Assembly: GCA_046329585.1 (NCBI GenBank)
Contig: JAXLUI010000001.1
Location: forward strand, 744,001-808,000
Reading direction: 5' to 3'
DNA from: DLKC01 sp002478885
GTDB taxonomy: Bacteria; Bacteroidota; Bacteroidia; Chitinophagales; Chitinophagaceae
DNA: 64,000 nucleotides
The stretch's first letter is position 1. Each line of letters starts with the position of its first letter. Of the stretch, positions 25,543-35,600 are shown one piece after another. Position numbers and translations under genes: made by a program. The notes beneath the pieces are model-generated. The model saw only the letters and a program-made list of their open reading frames with translations. It did no database searches and was not told where the DNA came from.

Positions 25543-26916
25543 ATGCAGGCCTGGAAAGATTATCAAAATGCAAACAAAGACCGCTTTCTTGAAGAGTTGC
25601 TCGAACTGTTACGCATACCCAGTGTAAGTGCACGAAGCGAACATAAAGATGATATGCTGCGTTGTGCCGAGGCGGTAAAACAACGCATGCTGGAAGCCGG
25701 TGCCGATAACGCCGTTATTTATCCAACGGAAGGCCACCCCGTTGTTTATGCTGAAAAATTTATTGATGCCGCAAAGCCCACCGTGCTGGTGTATGGCCAT
25801 TACGACGTACAGCCTGCCGATCCGCTGGAGCTCTGGAACAGCGGCCCTTTTGAGCCAACCGTCAAAGACGGGAAAATATTTGCCCGTGGATCCTGCGATG
25901 ATAAAGGCCAGTTTTATATGCACATAAAAGCGTTGGAAACCCTGGTGCAAACCAACACGCTCCCGGTGAATGTGAAAATGATCATCGAGGGTGAAGAAGA
26001 AATAGGGTCGCCCAGCCTCGCAACCTTTGTAAAGGCAAACAAGGAGTTGTTGCAGGCCGATGTAATCCTCATCAGCGACACAGCCATGATAAGCATGGAA
26101 CATCCCAGCATTGATGTAGGTGTACGCGGGTTAACCTATGTGCAGATTGAAGTAACCGGCGCCAACCGCGACCTGCACAGCGGCGTTTACGGCGGAGCGG
26201 TTGCCAACCCTATTACCATCCTGGCCCGGATGATCGCAAGTTTGCATGATGAGAATAACCACATTACCATTCCGAACTTTTATGATGATGTTGTGGAAGC
26301 ATCTGTTGAAGAAAGGGCCGAACTGGCCAAAGCGCCTTTTGATGAAGCCGAATACAAACAAGAGCTCGGTGTAAACGAACTGTGGGGCGAAAAAGGCTAT
26401 TCAACCAATGAGCGCACCGGCATCAGGCCCACGCTGGAGATTAATGGCATCTGGGGTGGCTATACCGGGGAAGGCTCTAAAACGGTGCTGCCATCCAAGG
26501 CTTTTGCCAAGATCAGCTGCAGGCTTGTACCCAACCAGAAAAGCCCTAAGATGGAAAAACTGCTTATTGATCATTTATATAAAATCGCTCCGGCCAACGT
26601 CACGGTAAAGGTAGAACCGCATCATGGCGGCGATCCTTATATGACGCCGGTAGACAGCAACGAATATCTCGCCGCTGCCAAAGCTATAGAAGCAACATTT
26701 GGCAAAGCACCTATACCGGTGCGTGGTGGTGGCAGCATTCCAATCACCGCACTTTTCGAGAGCGAGCTCGGGTGCAAAGTGGTATTTCTTGGTTTTGGTC
26801 TGGACAGCGACAACCTGCATAGCCCAAATGAGAAATACGACATCTTCAATTTCTATAAAGGCATTGAAACCATTCCTTATTTCCACCAGTTTTATGCAGC
26901 GTTGAAGCAGGCTTAA
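25543..26916 (+). CDS. M20 family metallodipeptidase
   Basis: A 457-residue cytosolic enzyme of the M20 peptidase family (carnosinase/CNDP-like dipeptidases). Zinc ligands and catalytic residues appear in the usual order: VYGHYDVQPAD (His and the Asp two residues later), GSCDDKGQF (bridging Asp), and EGEEEIGS (catalytic Glu and ligand Glu), with a late PNEKYD / HSPNE ligand region near the C-terminus. The dimerisation lid carries DLHSGVYGG. It probably hydrolyses dipeptides or N-acyl amino acids. I chose the ATG at 25543 (MQAWKDY), where family similarity begins. Confidence 0.93.
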   Translation: MQAWKDYQNANKDRFLEELLELLRIPSVSARSEHKDDMLRCAEAVKQRMLEAGADNAVIYPTEGHPVVYAEKFIDAAKPTVLVYGHYDVQPADPLELWNSGPFEPTVKDGKIFARGSCDDKGQFYMHIKALETLVQTNTLPVNVKMIIEGEEEIGSPSLATFVKANKELLQADVILISDTAMISMEHPSIDVGVRGLTYVQIEVTGANRDLHSGVYGGAVANPITILARMIASLHDENNHITIPNFYDDVVEASVEERAELAKAPFDEAEYKQELGVNELWGEKGYSTNERTGIRPTLEINGIWGGYTGEGSKTVLPSKAFAKISCRLVPNQKSPKMEKLLIDHLYKIAPANVTVKVEPHHGGDPYMTPVDSNEYLAAAKAIEATFGKAPIPVRGGGSIPITALFESELGCKVVFLGFGLDSDNLHSPNEKYDIFNFYKGIETIPYFHQFYAALKQA

Positions 26917-26945
26917 CACTGTCAAACCAGAACAGGAATATCTGG

Positions 26946-26996
26946 AGCCCGGCCAGGGGTCAGCGCCCGGCTTTTGTTGCGTCGCACACTTGTGCT
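26946..26996 (-). repeat. Dispersed GTGCGACGCAAC element
   Basis: Minus-strand core at 26976-26987. It carries two right-hand modules, AGCCGGGCGC and GGCCGGGCT, and CACAAGT at the other end. Confidence 0.8.
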
Positions 26997-27060
26997 TCCG
27001 GTAACCCTGTTCAGCAAATACAGGTATCGCTTTTTCTTTTGCAGCAAATAATTTTTGAAC

Positions 27061-27852
27061 ATGATCAAGCTTATCGGCCTGCCATTTGATGAAAACTCCT
27101 CTTTTCTCAGAGGCCCGGCAGATGCGCCCGCTGTTATCCGGGCTATCTGGAACGATGGCGCCTCCAATGACTACGCAGAAAATCTGTCCGAAATAAAAGA
27201 GCATGTGATTTGGGAAGATGCAGGAAATATCGACAAAACGACTCAAACAACAGCTGCCTATTTCGATCAAATAACGTCAACCATTGCTGCGATAGTGGAT
27301 AAGGGTGATAAGCCGCTTTGTATTGGTGGCGACCATTCACTCACGTTCCCGGCAATACGGGGCATAGCCACAAAATATAAGCAGTTACATATTTTGCACG
27401 TTGATGCGCATCCTGACCTCTACCACAATTTTGAGGATAATTATTTTTCCCATGCTTCCCCTTTCGCAAGAGTGATGGAAAATAAGCTGGCCGTTTCTTT
27501 AACACAGGTCGGCATAAGAACGCTCAACAAGCATCAAAAAGAACAAGCTGAGCTGTTTGGCGTAAAACAATTTTCACCGGATGCATGGACCATCAACGAT
27601 ATTCAGTCATTAAAGGGTCCGTTATATATATCTGTTGACCTTGATGGACTCGATCCTGCTTATGCACCCGGCGTTTCACACCATGAACCCGGGGGCCTGA
27701 GCGTAAGAGCACTGTTGCATATTATCCAGTCAGGCAAAGCCGAGATTGTTGGAGCCGATATAGTAGAGTACAACCCTTCAAGAGATGTACACCATATGAC
27801 AGCGAGAGTTGCCTATAAAATCGCCAAAGAATTAATGGCCCGGATGGCTTAA
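27061..27852 (+). CDS. Arginase/agmatinase family ureohydrolase
   Basis: A 263-residue binuclear-manganese enzyme of the ureohydrolase family, which splits guanidino groups (agmatine, arginine, formiminoglutamate or similar). The metal motifs are CIGGDHSLTFP (His92), LHVDAHPDL (Asp115, His117, Asp119) and ISVDLDGLDPAYAPG (two Asp). It is shorter than typical agmatinases, which have about 300 residues, through a trimmed N-terminus. No arginine decarboxylase or hut genes are nearby, so the substrate is open; a DDAH-like guanidino hydrolase lies 4 kb upstream. Its stop codon is 3 bp from the end of the convergent gene. Confidence 0.88.
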   Translation: MIKLIGLPFDENSSFLRGPADAPAVIRAIWNDGASNDYAENLSEIKEHVIWEDAGNIDKTTQTTAAYFDQITSTIAAIVDKGDKPLCIGGDHSLTFPAIRGIATKYKQLHILHVDAHPDLYHNFEDNYFSHASPFARVMENKLAVSLTQVGIRTLNKHQKEQAELFGVKQFSPDAWTINDIQSLKGPLYISVDLDGLDPAYAPGVSHHEPGGLSVRALLHIIQSGKAEIVGADIVEYNPSRDVHHMTARVAYKIAKELMARMA

Positions 27853-27855
27853 GGT

Positions 27856-29031
27856 TTAAGAATGCTTATTACTCAGCACCAGGTATTCGAGTAACAATGC
27901 ATCGTTGAATGCAGGGCAATAATGGTAGTAGATAAACCAGTTGCTGTTACTTGCATACACCCTCAACCAATCTGAAAAATAAGAAGGCACGTTGCCTGCA
28001 AAGAATGCATAGTTATTCTGCTCGATCTCCTTTTGAAAAGTCGCAACTGGCGGCAATGCAACCGGTGGCGGATCTGCGCCCCATTTGAGCAGTGCCAGGG
28101 CAAGGATCATTTGTTCAACCCGGTTATTGCTGTTTTTCAATTGCGCACCCGCCTGTTCGATGAGCCGGGGTTTTAAAGCTTCGAGTGCAGGGATGGGCTT
28201 CACCGCCATTAACCTCGCAACGTGATACAAAATCAGTGCAGTTTTCGGATAATATGGTGAAGCATATATCGGCTGACCAATATGGTATTGTTCTTTAATG
28301 GTGGCAGCGATCACATCGAGGCATGCACTGTCGGCTTTTGTCCATGGCAGGTTATAGTGCTGCACAAAAGAAAGCACATTACACATTACGCTTACGTCGA
28401 ATACAACGGGAAATTTTTTACCAAACCAGGTAGAATAGGCAGGGTATTGTTCATACCCTTTAATAATGGTATGCACTTTATTGGAATCATTGTTCACGTA
28501 CTGCTGCATGAGCCGATGAACATCCTTTGCAGTTGAATCGTTCGCTGACAAGGCGAGTAAAGAAAGCACCGTATCGTCCATATCATCGGGCAAGGCTGTC
28601 TTTTTCATAAACAGGTTGACAAGACCGATATATGGATAATGAAAAGCGGTGTCTGTTCGCCAGAAATTATAGGTGCTTCTCCCCTTCTGATTTCTGAACC
28701 GGTCAAATGCCGGTTTAGCATTTTGCAGTAAAGCATCGATGCGTTGCTGCTGTTTTTGATTCAATTGATCTTTTATGCCTGTAAGCGTATAAGCGATAAG
28801 ACCATTGTAAAAGATATTGTGATCAGCTTTTTTGTCGCTGAATTTCTCATGGTCAGCTATATAAGATGGGAACAGCCCGTTTATAAGCGCCGTATTTTCC
28901 TGTGTTTGCCATGCAGCGATACGATTGATCAGGAAGTCTATATTTACGCTATCCTGGCCACAAGAAACATATGCCGGCAACAGCGCCACTGCTGTCAGAA
29001 AGAGAAAGGTTATTTTCCTGCTTCGTTTCAT
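27856..29031 (-). CDS. Exported protein of unknown function, possibly a lipoprotein
   Basis: A 391-residue protein. The first 25 residues (MKRSRKITFLFLTAVALLPA then YVSCG) look like a signal peptide; the Cys at about 24 could be a lipid-attachment site, though the residues before it are not a textbook lipobox. The remainder is largely helical, with Tyr- and Asn-rich turns such as DHNIFYNGLIAYTL and WFIYYHYCPAFNDAL, and may be an alpha/alpha-barrel fold. I do not recognise a family. I chose the ATG at 29031 since the upstream part of the frame has no signal-peptide character. It ends against the ureohydrolase gene. Confidence 0.7.
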   Translation of the reverse strand: MKRSRKITFLFLTAVALLPAYVSCGQDSVNIDFLINRIAAWQTQENTALINGLFPSYIADHEKFSDKKADHNIFYNGLIAYTLTGIKDQLNQKQQQRIDALLQNAKPAFDRFRNQKGRSTYNFWRTDTAFHYPYIGLVNLFMKKTALPDDMDDTVLSLLALSANDSTAKDVHRLMQQYVNNDSNKVHTIIKGYEQYPAYSTWFGKKFPVVFDVSVMCNVLSFVQHYNLPWTKADSACLDVIAATIKEQYHIGQPIYASPYYPKTALILYHVARLMAVKPIPALEALKPRLIEQAGAQLKNSNNRVEQMILALALLKWGADPPPVALPPVATFQKEIEQNNYAFFAGNVPSYFSDWLRVYASNSNWFIYYHYCPAFNDALLLEYLVLSNKHS

Positions 29032-29130
29032 TGTCTGTGAATAACCTGTAAAATAATCATAAAGGGTCAAGCTGCAAGCAGGCATTTGCCCACCCCATTC
29101 TTACCCGCCAGAGACATTACCATTTACTCA

Positions 29131-29174
29131 GATGAACGAAGGATGAACGAAGGATGAGCGAAGGATGAACGAAT
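29131..29174. repeat. 11-bp tandem repeat, four units
   Basis: GATGAACGAAG twice, then GATGAGCGAAG and GATGAACGAAT. TACCTACCGGGTAAGTACT follows and resembles the ACCGGGTAGATACT string at the edge of the 8836 array. Confidence 0.85.
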
Positions 29175-29318
29175 TACCTACCGGGTAAGTACTAATGAAT
29201 TACCAGTTATATTGTAAGGAGTGGGCATTTTGGCACTGATGCCGGTTGCATCAATACAAGGCGCCTGGCATGGTGGCAGCATTTGCAAGCAGTATTTGTT
29301 CCAACAGTGTTCCAGCAG

Positions 29319-29376
29319 CTGAAGCGTGCGACGCAACAACAGCCTTATCGCTGTTGTGCAGCCGGTCCCCAAAAAA
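29319..29376 (+). repeat. Dispersed GTGCGACGCAAC element
   Basis: Core at 29326-29337, then CAGCCTTATCGCTG and GCAGCCGGTCCCCAAAAAAT. Its A-run end abuts the terminator hairpin. Confidence 0.75.
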
Positions 29377-29396
29377 TAACCCGCATGAAGCGGGTT
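29371..29396 (-). terminator. Terminator of the acyl-CoA dehydrogenase gene
   Basis: Stem AACCCGC/GCGGGTT with loop ATGAA (29378-29396), followed on the minus strand by ATTTTTTGGGG. Confidence 0.8.
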
Positions 29397-29427
29397 AATT
29401 TATTTATGCAGGCGCTTATACAACTTA

Positions 29428-30582
29428 TTATTTAAGGATGCTCCGGCCGATAACGATACGTTGCACTTCGCTGGTGCCCTCGTATATCTGGGTAATTTTC
29501 GCGTCGCGCATGAAACGCTCGACATGGTATTCTTTCACAAACCCATAGCCGCCGTGAATCTGCACTGCCTCTGTTGCGCACCACATGGCGGTTTCGCTGG
29601 CAAAAACTTTGGCCATGGAAGAGCTTAAGGTATAATCGATGCCATTGTCTTTTTCCCAGGCGGCTTTCAGGCAAAGCATTCTTGCTGCTTCGATGCGTGT
29701 TGCCATGTCGGCCAGTTTAAACTGGATGGCCTGGTGATGCATGATCTCTTTCCCGAAAGCTTTGCGTTCTTTTGAATATTTGAGCGACAGTTCATAAGAA
29801 CCGCTTGCGATCCCGAGTGCCTGTGAAGCGATGCCGATGCGACCGCCGGCGAGTGTTTTCATGGCAAATTTGAACCCGAACCCATCTTCGCCGATACGGT
29901 TTTCTTTCGGCACTTTTACATCGTTGAAAGAAATGCTGTGCGTATCGCTTCCCCGGATGCCGAGTTTGTTTTCCTTTGCACCAACAGTAACGCCGGGCCA
30001 GTGTTTTTCAACAATCAATGTGTTGATGCCGTGCGAACCCTTGCTGGCATCTGTCTGCGCCATTACCAGGTAAACACTTGCAGAAGACCCGTTGGTGATC
30101 CAGTTCTTTGTACCGTTGAGCAGGTAATGATCGCCCATATCGATGGCGGTCGTATGCTGGGAGGTAGCGTCGCTCCCTGCTTCCGGCTCGCTTAATAAGA
30201 AAGCGCCGATATATAACTGCCCATCCTTTTTTCCCTGGGCCAGCGGCACCAGGTATTTTTGTTTCTGCTCTTCTGTGGCATATTTATCGAGCCCCCAGGT
30301 AACAAGGCTGTTGTTCACGCTCATGCAAACACTAACACTCGCGTCTATTTTACTTATTTCTTCCATGGCGAGCACATAACTGATGGTGTCCATACCTGCA
30401 CCTCCGTAGCCGGGAGAAACCATCATGCCCATAAAGCCAAGATCGGCGAGCTGCATGACCTGGTCATGCGGGAAACGCTGGTGTTCATCCCGTTCTATAA
30501 CGCCGGGCAGGCATTCGTTTACCGCAAAATCGCGTGCTGCTTTTTGTATCATCAGGTGTTCTTCGCTAAACTGGAAATGCAT
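29428..30582 (-). CDS. Acyl-CoA dehydrogenase (short/medium-chain type)
   Basis: A 384-residue FAD enzyme that introduces the alpha-beta double bond in acyl-CoA during beta-oxidation or branched-chain amino acid breakdown. It has the family length and motifs: GYGGAGMD, LSEPEAGSDA, NGTKNWITNGSSA, and IHGGYGFVKEYHVER; the catalytic base is Glu368 in QIYEGTSEVQR, the position seen in short- and medium-chain enzymes. Electron transfer would go to an ETF not encoded here. It has its own promoter box (30605-30612) and terminator. Confidence 0.95.
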   Translation of the reverse strand: MHFQFSEEHLMIQKAARDFAVNECLPGVIERDEHQRFPHDQVMQLADLGFMGMMVSPGYGGAGMDTISYVLAMEEISKIDASVSVCMSVNNSLVTWGLDKYATEEQKQKYLVPLAQGKKDGQLYIGAFLLSEPEAGSDATSQHTTAIDMGDHYLLNGTKNWITNGSSASVYLVMAQTDASKGSHGINTLIVEKHWPGVTVGAKENKLGIRGSDTHSISFNDVKVPKENRIGEDGFGFKFAMKTLAGGRIGIASQALGIASGSYELSLKYSKERKAFGKEIMHHQAIQFKLADMATRIEAARMLCLKAAWEKDNGIDYTLSSSMAKVFASETAMWCATEAVQIHGGYGFVKEYHVERFMRDAKITQIYEGTSEVQRIVIGRSILK

Positions 30583-30604
30583 GATCAGAGATTTTAAAGA
30601 TGCG

Positions 30605-30612
30605 CAAATGTA
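30605..30612 (-). promoter_or_regulatory. -7 promoter box for the acyl-CoA dehydrogenase gene
   Basis: On the minus strand this reads TACATTTG, an exact TAnnTTTG match, 22 nt before the ATG at 30582. Confidence 0.6.
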
Positions 30613-30785
30613 GTTTAAACCATAGCAAAACTAACAAACGGTAGGATTAAATATTTTCCTACAAGTTACATGATCGCATTAAACATTGCGCATTAAAAGT
30701 ATAAGCAGGCACAACACACAGGTTACCACCCGCAACAGACGCTATCGTTCATAAAAAACTAACGCTGTTTGAAAGCAGATTTTAA

Positions 30786-30793
30786 TACTTTTG
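30786..30793 (+). promoter_or_regulatory. -7 promoter box for fabH
   Basis: TACTTTTG, an exact TAnnTTTG match ending 18 nt before the ATG at 30812. It overlaps the alternative TTG start at 30791, which is therefore rejected. Confidence 0.65.
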
Positions 30794-30811
30794 CCAGCAC
30801 AAAATTTATGC

Positions 30812-31810
30812 ATGAGTAAAATCACAGCTGCGATCACTGCCGTTGGCGGATATGTTCCTGAGTACAGGCTAACCAATTCAGAACTGGAAAAAATGGTAGA
30901 CACGAATGATGAATGGATACGCAGTCGCACGGGTATTGAAGAAAGAAGAATTTTAAAAGAGCCGGGCAAAGCCTCCAGCGACATAGCAGTACCTGCCGTG
31001 CAGGAGATACTCAGAAAGAAAAACCTTGACCCCAAAGAAATTGACTGTATTATTTGTGCGACTGTTACCCCTGATATGGTTTTTCCATCCACAGCAAATA
31101 TTATCGCTGATAAAGTTGGCGCGACCAATGCATGGGGCTATGATCTAAGCGCAGCCTGCAGCGGTTTTTTATTTGCATTAAGCACGGGAGCTTCTTATAT
31201 ACAGAGTGGCCTGTATAAAAAAGTGATTGTTGTAGGTGTTGATAAAATGAGTGCGATCATTGACTATACCGACCGTGCCACCTGCATCATATTCGGAGAC
31301 GGCGGCGGCGCTGTTTTACTCGAGCCCAATGAAGAAGGATATGGTTTGCGCGACAGTGTTTTAAAAAGTGATGGCAAGGGCCGTGAATTCCTGCACATGA
31401 AAGCAGGCGGGTCTTTGAAGCCGGCATCAATTGAAACCGTTACCGCACGTGAACATTATATTTTCCAGGAAGGCAAGACCGTTTTTAAATTCGCGGTTGT
31501 GGGCATGGCCGATGTAAGTGCACAAATAATGGAACGCAATAACCTAACTGCAGCTGATATTTCGTGGCTGGTGCCTCACCAGGCGAATCTCCGTATTATT
31601 GATGCCACGGCCAAACGGATGAACCTGCCCCATGAGAAGGTGATGATCAATATTCAGAAGTATGGCAATACAACAGCGGGAACCCTCCCGCTTTGCCTGT
31701 GGGACTGGGAAAAACAATTAAAAAAAGGCGACAATATTATTCTTGCAGCTTTTGGCGGCGGCTTTACCTGGGGTGCATCCTGGGTAAAGTGGGCGTATGA
31801 CAGTGAATAG
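30812..31810 (+). CDS. fabH: Beta-ketoacyl-ACP synthase III
   Basis: A 332-residue thiolase-fold enzyme that condenses acetyl-CoA or a branched acyl-CoA with malonyl-ACP to begin fatty acid synthesis. The catalytic triad is complete: Cys116 (LSAACSGF), His256 (VPHQANLR) and Asn286 (YGNTTAGT). The N-terminus shows TNDEWIRSRTGI, the usual FabH signature. No plsX, rpmF or acpP lies beside it, unlike the common fab cluster, so it may be an extra copy or an isolated gene. The short leader follows from the box at 30786. Confidence 0.95.
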   Translation: MSKITAAITAVGGYVPEYRLTNSELEKMVDTNDEWIRSRTGIEERRILKEPGKASSDIAVPAVQEILRKKNLDPKEIDCIICATVTPDMVFPSTANIIADKVGATNAWGYDLSAACSGFLFALSTGASYIQSGLYKKVIVVGVDKMSAIIDYTDRATCIIFGDGGGAVLLEPNEEGYGLRDSVLKSDGKGREFLHMKAGGSLKPASIETVTAREHYIFQEGKTVFKFAVVGMADVSAQIMERNNLTAADISWLVPHQANLRIIDATAKRMNLPHEKVMINIQKYGNTTAGTLPLCLWDWEKQLKKGDNIILAAFGGGFTWGASWVKWAYDSE

Positions 31811-32628
31811 TTATTTTGAGCCCGGCTGCCCTGCAGATGGCATCTTCCGTTGCGTCGCACACTTCAACGCAGGATCTTTATTCAGCTATAAAAACGCGGA
31901 TCCTTTTATGTAACAGTTGCCAGCATTAATAATGTAAGCCTGAACATTTATGCCGGTTGAAAAAACGATAAATAGCCGCTTTTCCTATCTTCCACGACAA
32001 TTATTGACCTCCTGTAACAGCAGCAATATATTAGCGCTGAAATATAAATTTAATCCCAGGCAAACAGCAAAAAGAGACTGCGCCAACTTTACCGCTTAAT
32101 AAATGCTTTGTACATTTTTCAAAAAAATTTGTGAATATCAATTGCATTTATTTATTTTGAGCCCGTTAAACCGTACCAAAGTAAATTGCTTAGCCTCAAC
32201 AACCGGCTAAACCCCTTGTAAACAATTGCAAAATTTCCCATTTATTTTTTGGTAAACGTGGTTTGCTTTTTTAAAGAAATAAAGTCAGTAGTTTTATTTT
32301 TTCAACTTATAACCCAATGAATTACACCTGGTAAACCTTTATCCTGGAATTTCCTCATTCGATAGACGCAAATAATCCGGCGTTTATTTTATAAGAATGT
32401 ACCCTTCAAAACTTAAAAACTGTTTATGGTTACCCTTTTCCTTAAACCGGGCATTACGTACAGCAGTATGGAAAGCCCGATTTTAAAGATCCAACTTAAA
32501 AAACGCTTTTTTTATACCCGTATTCGCAAAGCAACAATCCCCCCGTTGCAGGTGAATATCAGAACGAATTTTCCTGTTATCACATAACACAAGTCTTTCA
32601 ATAATTCCGTTCCCTAAAAATTCCGAAA
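31811..32628. other. Long A+T-rich intergenic region before the giant adhesin
   Basis: 818 bp. One dispersed element lies just after fabH. The rest is A+T-rich with many T-runs and no convincing coding frame or clear -7 box; it may be a long leader or regulatory region for the adhesin. Confidence 0.5.
31815..31866 (-). repeat. Dispersed GTGCGACGCAAC element
   Basis: Minus-strand core at 31849-31860, then GGAAGATGCCATC and GCAGCCGGGCTCAAAATAA. Confidence 0.8.
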
Positions 32629-35600
32629 ATGAAAACAACAATTTTACGCACCAACGCCAGTACCGGCAACCCTAAGCCGGCATCCAGGCTTTTGTCGTTT
32701 GCAAAAATGATCAGCCTGCTGCTAGTCATTTTTGCTGTTTGTTCAACCACCGTAAGCGCCCAATCGCTGCAAAAACCTGACCAGGGACTTGACAGCAAGG
32801 TTAAGCAAACGTTGAAAAAGAATGCAGAAACACTGCGGTTCATGGAGAACAAAGGGCAGATCGCCGACAAAAACATCCTTTACTATTTTGAAGGAAAAAA
32901 TGGCGCTGCCTATATCGAGCGTAACAAAATTCATTTTGTTGCCAACGACAACGAAAAGAGCCCTGTGAAGAAAGTTAACGGGAAGGCCGACACTTATGTA
33001 AAAGGCACACACACGTTTACACTAAACCTGGATGGGGCAAACAGCAATGCTGCTTTGCAGTTGGGCGAATCTTTTGCCACCAAATACAATTACTTCCTGG
33101 GACGGACCGCGAAAGATGGTGTTACCGGAATCAAAGCTGCCAAAGATCTTACGATCCGTGAGGTTTACCCGGGAATAGACCTTCGCTTATACAGTTCTGC
33201 AGAAGGCACACTGGAATTTGACTGGCTCATGAAACCGGGTGCGGATTATTCCAAAGTAAAATTGAATTTCACAGGACAGGATAAATTGACTGTTGATCAG
33301 AAAGGAAACCTTAAAGTAGGTTTACGTTTTGCAGACGTGAAATTCAATATTCCTGAGTCATACCAGGTTAGTGCTTCGGGCAAGATTCCCGTCAAATTTT
33401 CGTTTACCGAGCCGGAGGAAAATACTATTGCATTCGCGACCAATTCGAGAGTTGACCCGAGATTAGCACTGGTGATCGATCCTGTGTTAAGCTGGGGAAC
33501 TTTTATGGATGCGAACAACAGTAATTTTGACGACTACCTTTTTGCTATACAGGTCGACCCTGTTGATGGTATGGTTTATTGTGCAGGAAATACCCAACGA
33601 CCTATCCCTACAAATGCAGCGCCTTATGATGCCGATGGTTATCTGAATACCGTAAGCGGGCTTTCAGGAGGCACCGGGCAATCAAGTAAGCCCAGCGTAG
33701 CCGTTGTTTACCGGATTAACAGCACGGGTACCGACCTTGTTGACCTCACCCTTTATGGTCCATCTACTGTTTCAGGTACGAACCAGGTGCAGGCATATGC
33801 ATTGAGCCTGTCTGCGAACAGAGTCTTTATCGGGGGAACGACCAATGTATCGATCCCAACAGCAGGTACACCCTTTGACAACGGCCTCAGTGGAACGAGT
33901 GATGGATATGTAGCTGTTTTTTCAAGGGACCTTGGAACATTGACTTATGCTACCTACCTGGGAGGGTCAGGAGACGACAGCCGTGGGGTTACTTCTATCA
34001 GGGCCATCGATGACAATTCTTTTGTAGTGGGCGCGACAGTCGCTGCCGCACTTCCCACCAGTTCACCCAATTATATTTCAGGCGCTGCGCAGTCCGGTTT
34101 TGTCGGAACCGGCAGTAATATGTATATAGCCAAGTTTACCAGCCTCAATGCGCTATCCTGGGGAACTTATGTTGGCGGTTCGGGAACTACAACTTTCAAC
34201 GATCTCGAAATCTTAAACGATAACAGAATCGCCTTTTGTGGTTATGGCACCGGGCAATTTAGTGGAACTGCGGGGGTGCCAGGTGAAGTTAACAGCGCTG
34301 CGGCACGTTCGACTTCAACTGATGAAGATGGTATCATAGGCGTTCTAAACAGTAATGGCTCTGCATTTAATTATTTAGATGAGATAGGTGGATCTGCAAA
34401 TGACCGCATCAATGATGTTGAAATTGTAGGAAACACACTTTACTGGACGGGTGCTGCAGGAAACGGCTTCCCGATTTCGGGTGGAAAGTATACAAGTTAT
34501 TCGGGAGGAACCAGTGACGCGATCGTAGGAAAAGTAGATGCAGGGGGCAGTACAGGTTATGTATCGACTTATTACGGCACAAGCGGAACAGATCTTGGTA
34601 ACGGTATAAGACTTGTAACCCAATCCAGTTGCGACGGGAGTACATCCTCCACATTTCTTTTGGTATTCGGAACTGTTGGAGCATCCGGCCTGCCTACTCA
34701 AAACATTAACAACGAAAGTTTCTTTAATTCCAACTTTACCGCAGGTGGCAACACTGGTCTTGATATGTTCTTTGCCGGTTTCACCAGCGACCTGGGCACT
34801 TTGAAATACGGGACTTATATGGGTGGCAACGCGGATGACTACCTTGGTGCCACAGGCGATCCAAGGGGCGCGAATCACCTATGGGTGCAAGGGGCCAATG
34901 TATTCCTTGGTACAACAACACATAGTGCAAGCCATACGCCAACACTTGTTTCAGGAGGTTTTGACATTGGCAAGTCCAATACCACTAACGATACACATAT
35001 TATCCTGGGCATTCAATTTGCGTCGATCCTGTTAAGTGACTATGGTGATGCACCTGTGAGTTATGGTGTACCTGCACATATCCTTGACAACTGTAGCAAA
35101 TTACGTATCGGTGCTTTGATAGATGGAGAAGCATCGGCAGCCAATTCAGTGGGTGCCGACGGAGATAATTTAAACGGACTTAATGATGAAGACGGTATCA
35201 GTACACTTCCATTGCTGAATGGCGGTACCGGCAGTTACAGCGTTGTTGTAAACAATATCTTAAATAATTACGGCAGTGCTGCCAATCTTTACGGATGGAT
35301 CGATTTTAATGGCGATGGCCAATTCCAAAGTAGTGAATTTGCTTCCACGACCGTGGCCAACGGATTCAGCGGTAGCAAGACCCTCACGTGGACCGGTGTT
35401 ACGGTTAGCGGAGATGCTTCCAAACATTACCTGAGGATTCGTTTAACCACCGACAATCTCTCAGATAATGCCGGTACTACTTCATTGGACGAACGCTCTA
35501 CCACACAGGCTGCAAACGGCGAGGTAGAAGATTACCGTTGCCAGGAATTTACCTGCCCGACAGCTCAAACTGAATTGCCTTGTCAAACCCAGTCAGCAAT

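Larger units (their letters stand above)
29032..29427. other. Intergenic region with 11-bp array, dispersed element and terminator
   Basis: A 396 bp gap holding the 11-bp tandem array (29131-29174), a dispersed element (29319-29376) and the terminator of the acyl-CoA dehydrogenase gene. No coding frame is convincing. Confidence 0.6.

Noticed and set aside
26575..27270. Minus-strand frame of 231 codons
   Set aside because: It overlaps the well-supported M20 peptidase and ureohydrolase genes on the other strand, runs through a dispersed element, and shows no domain.
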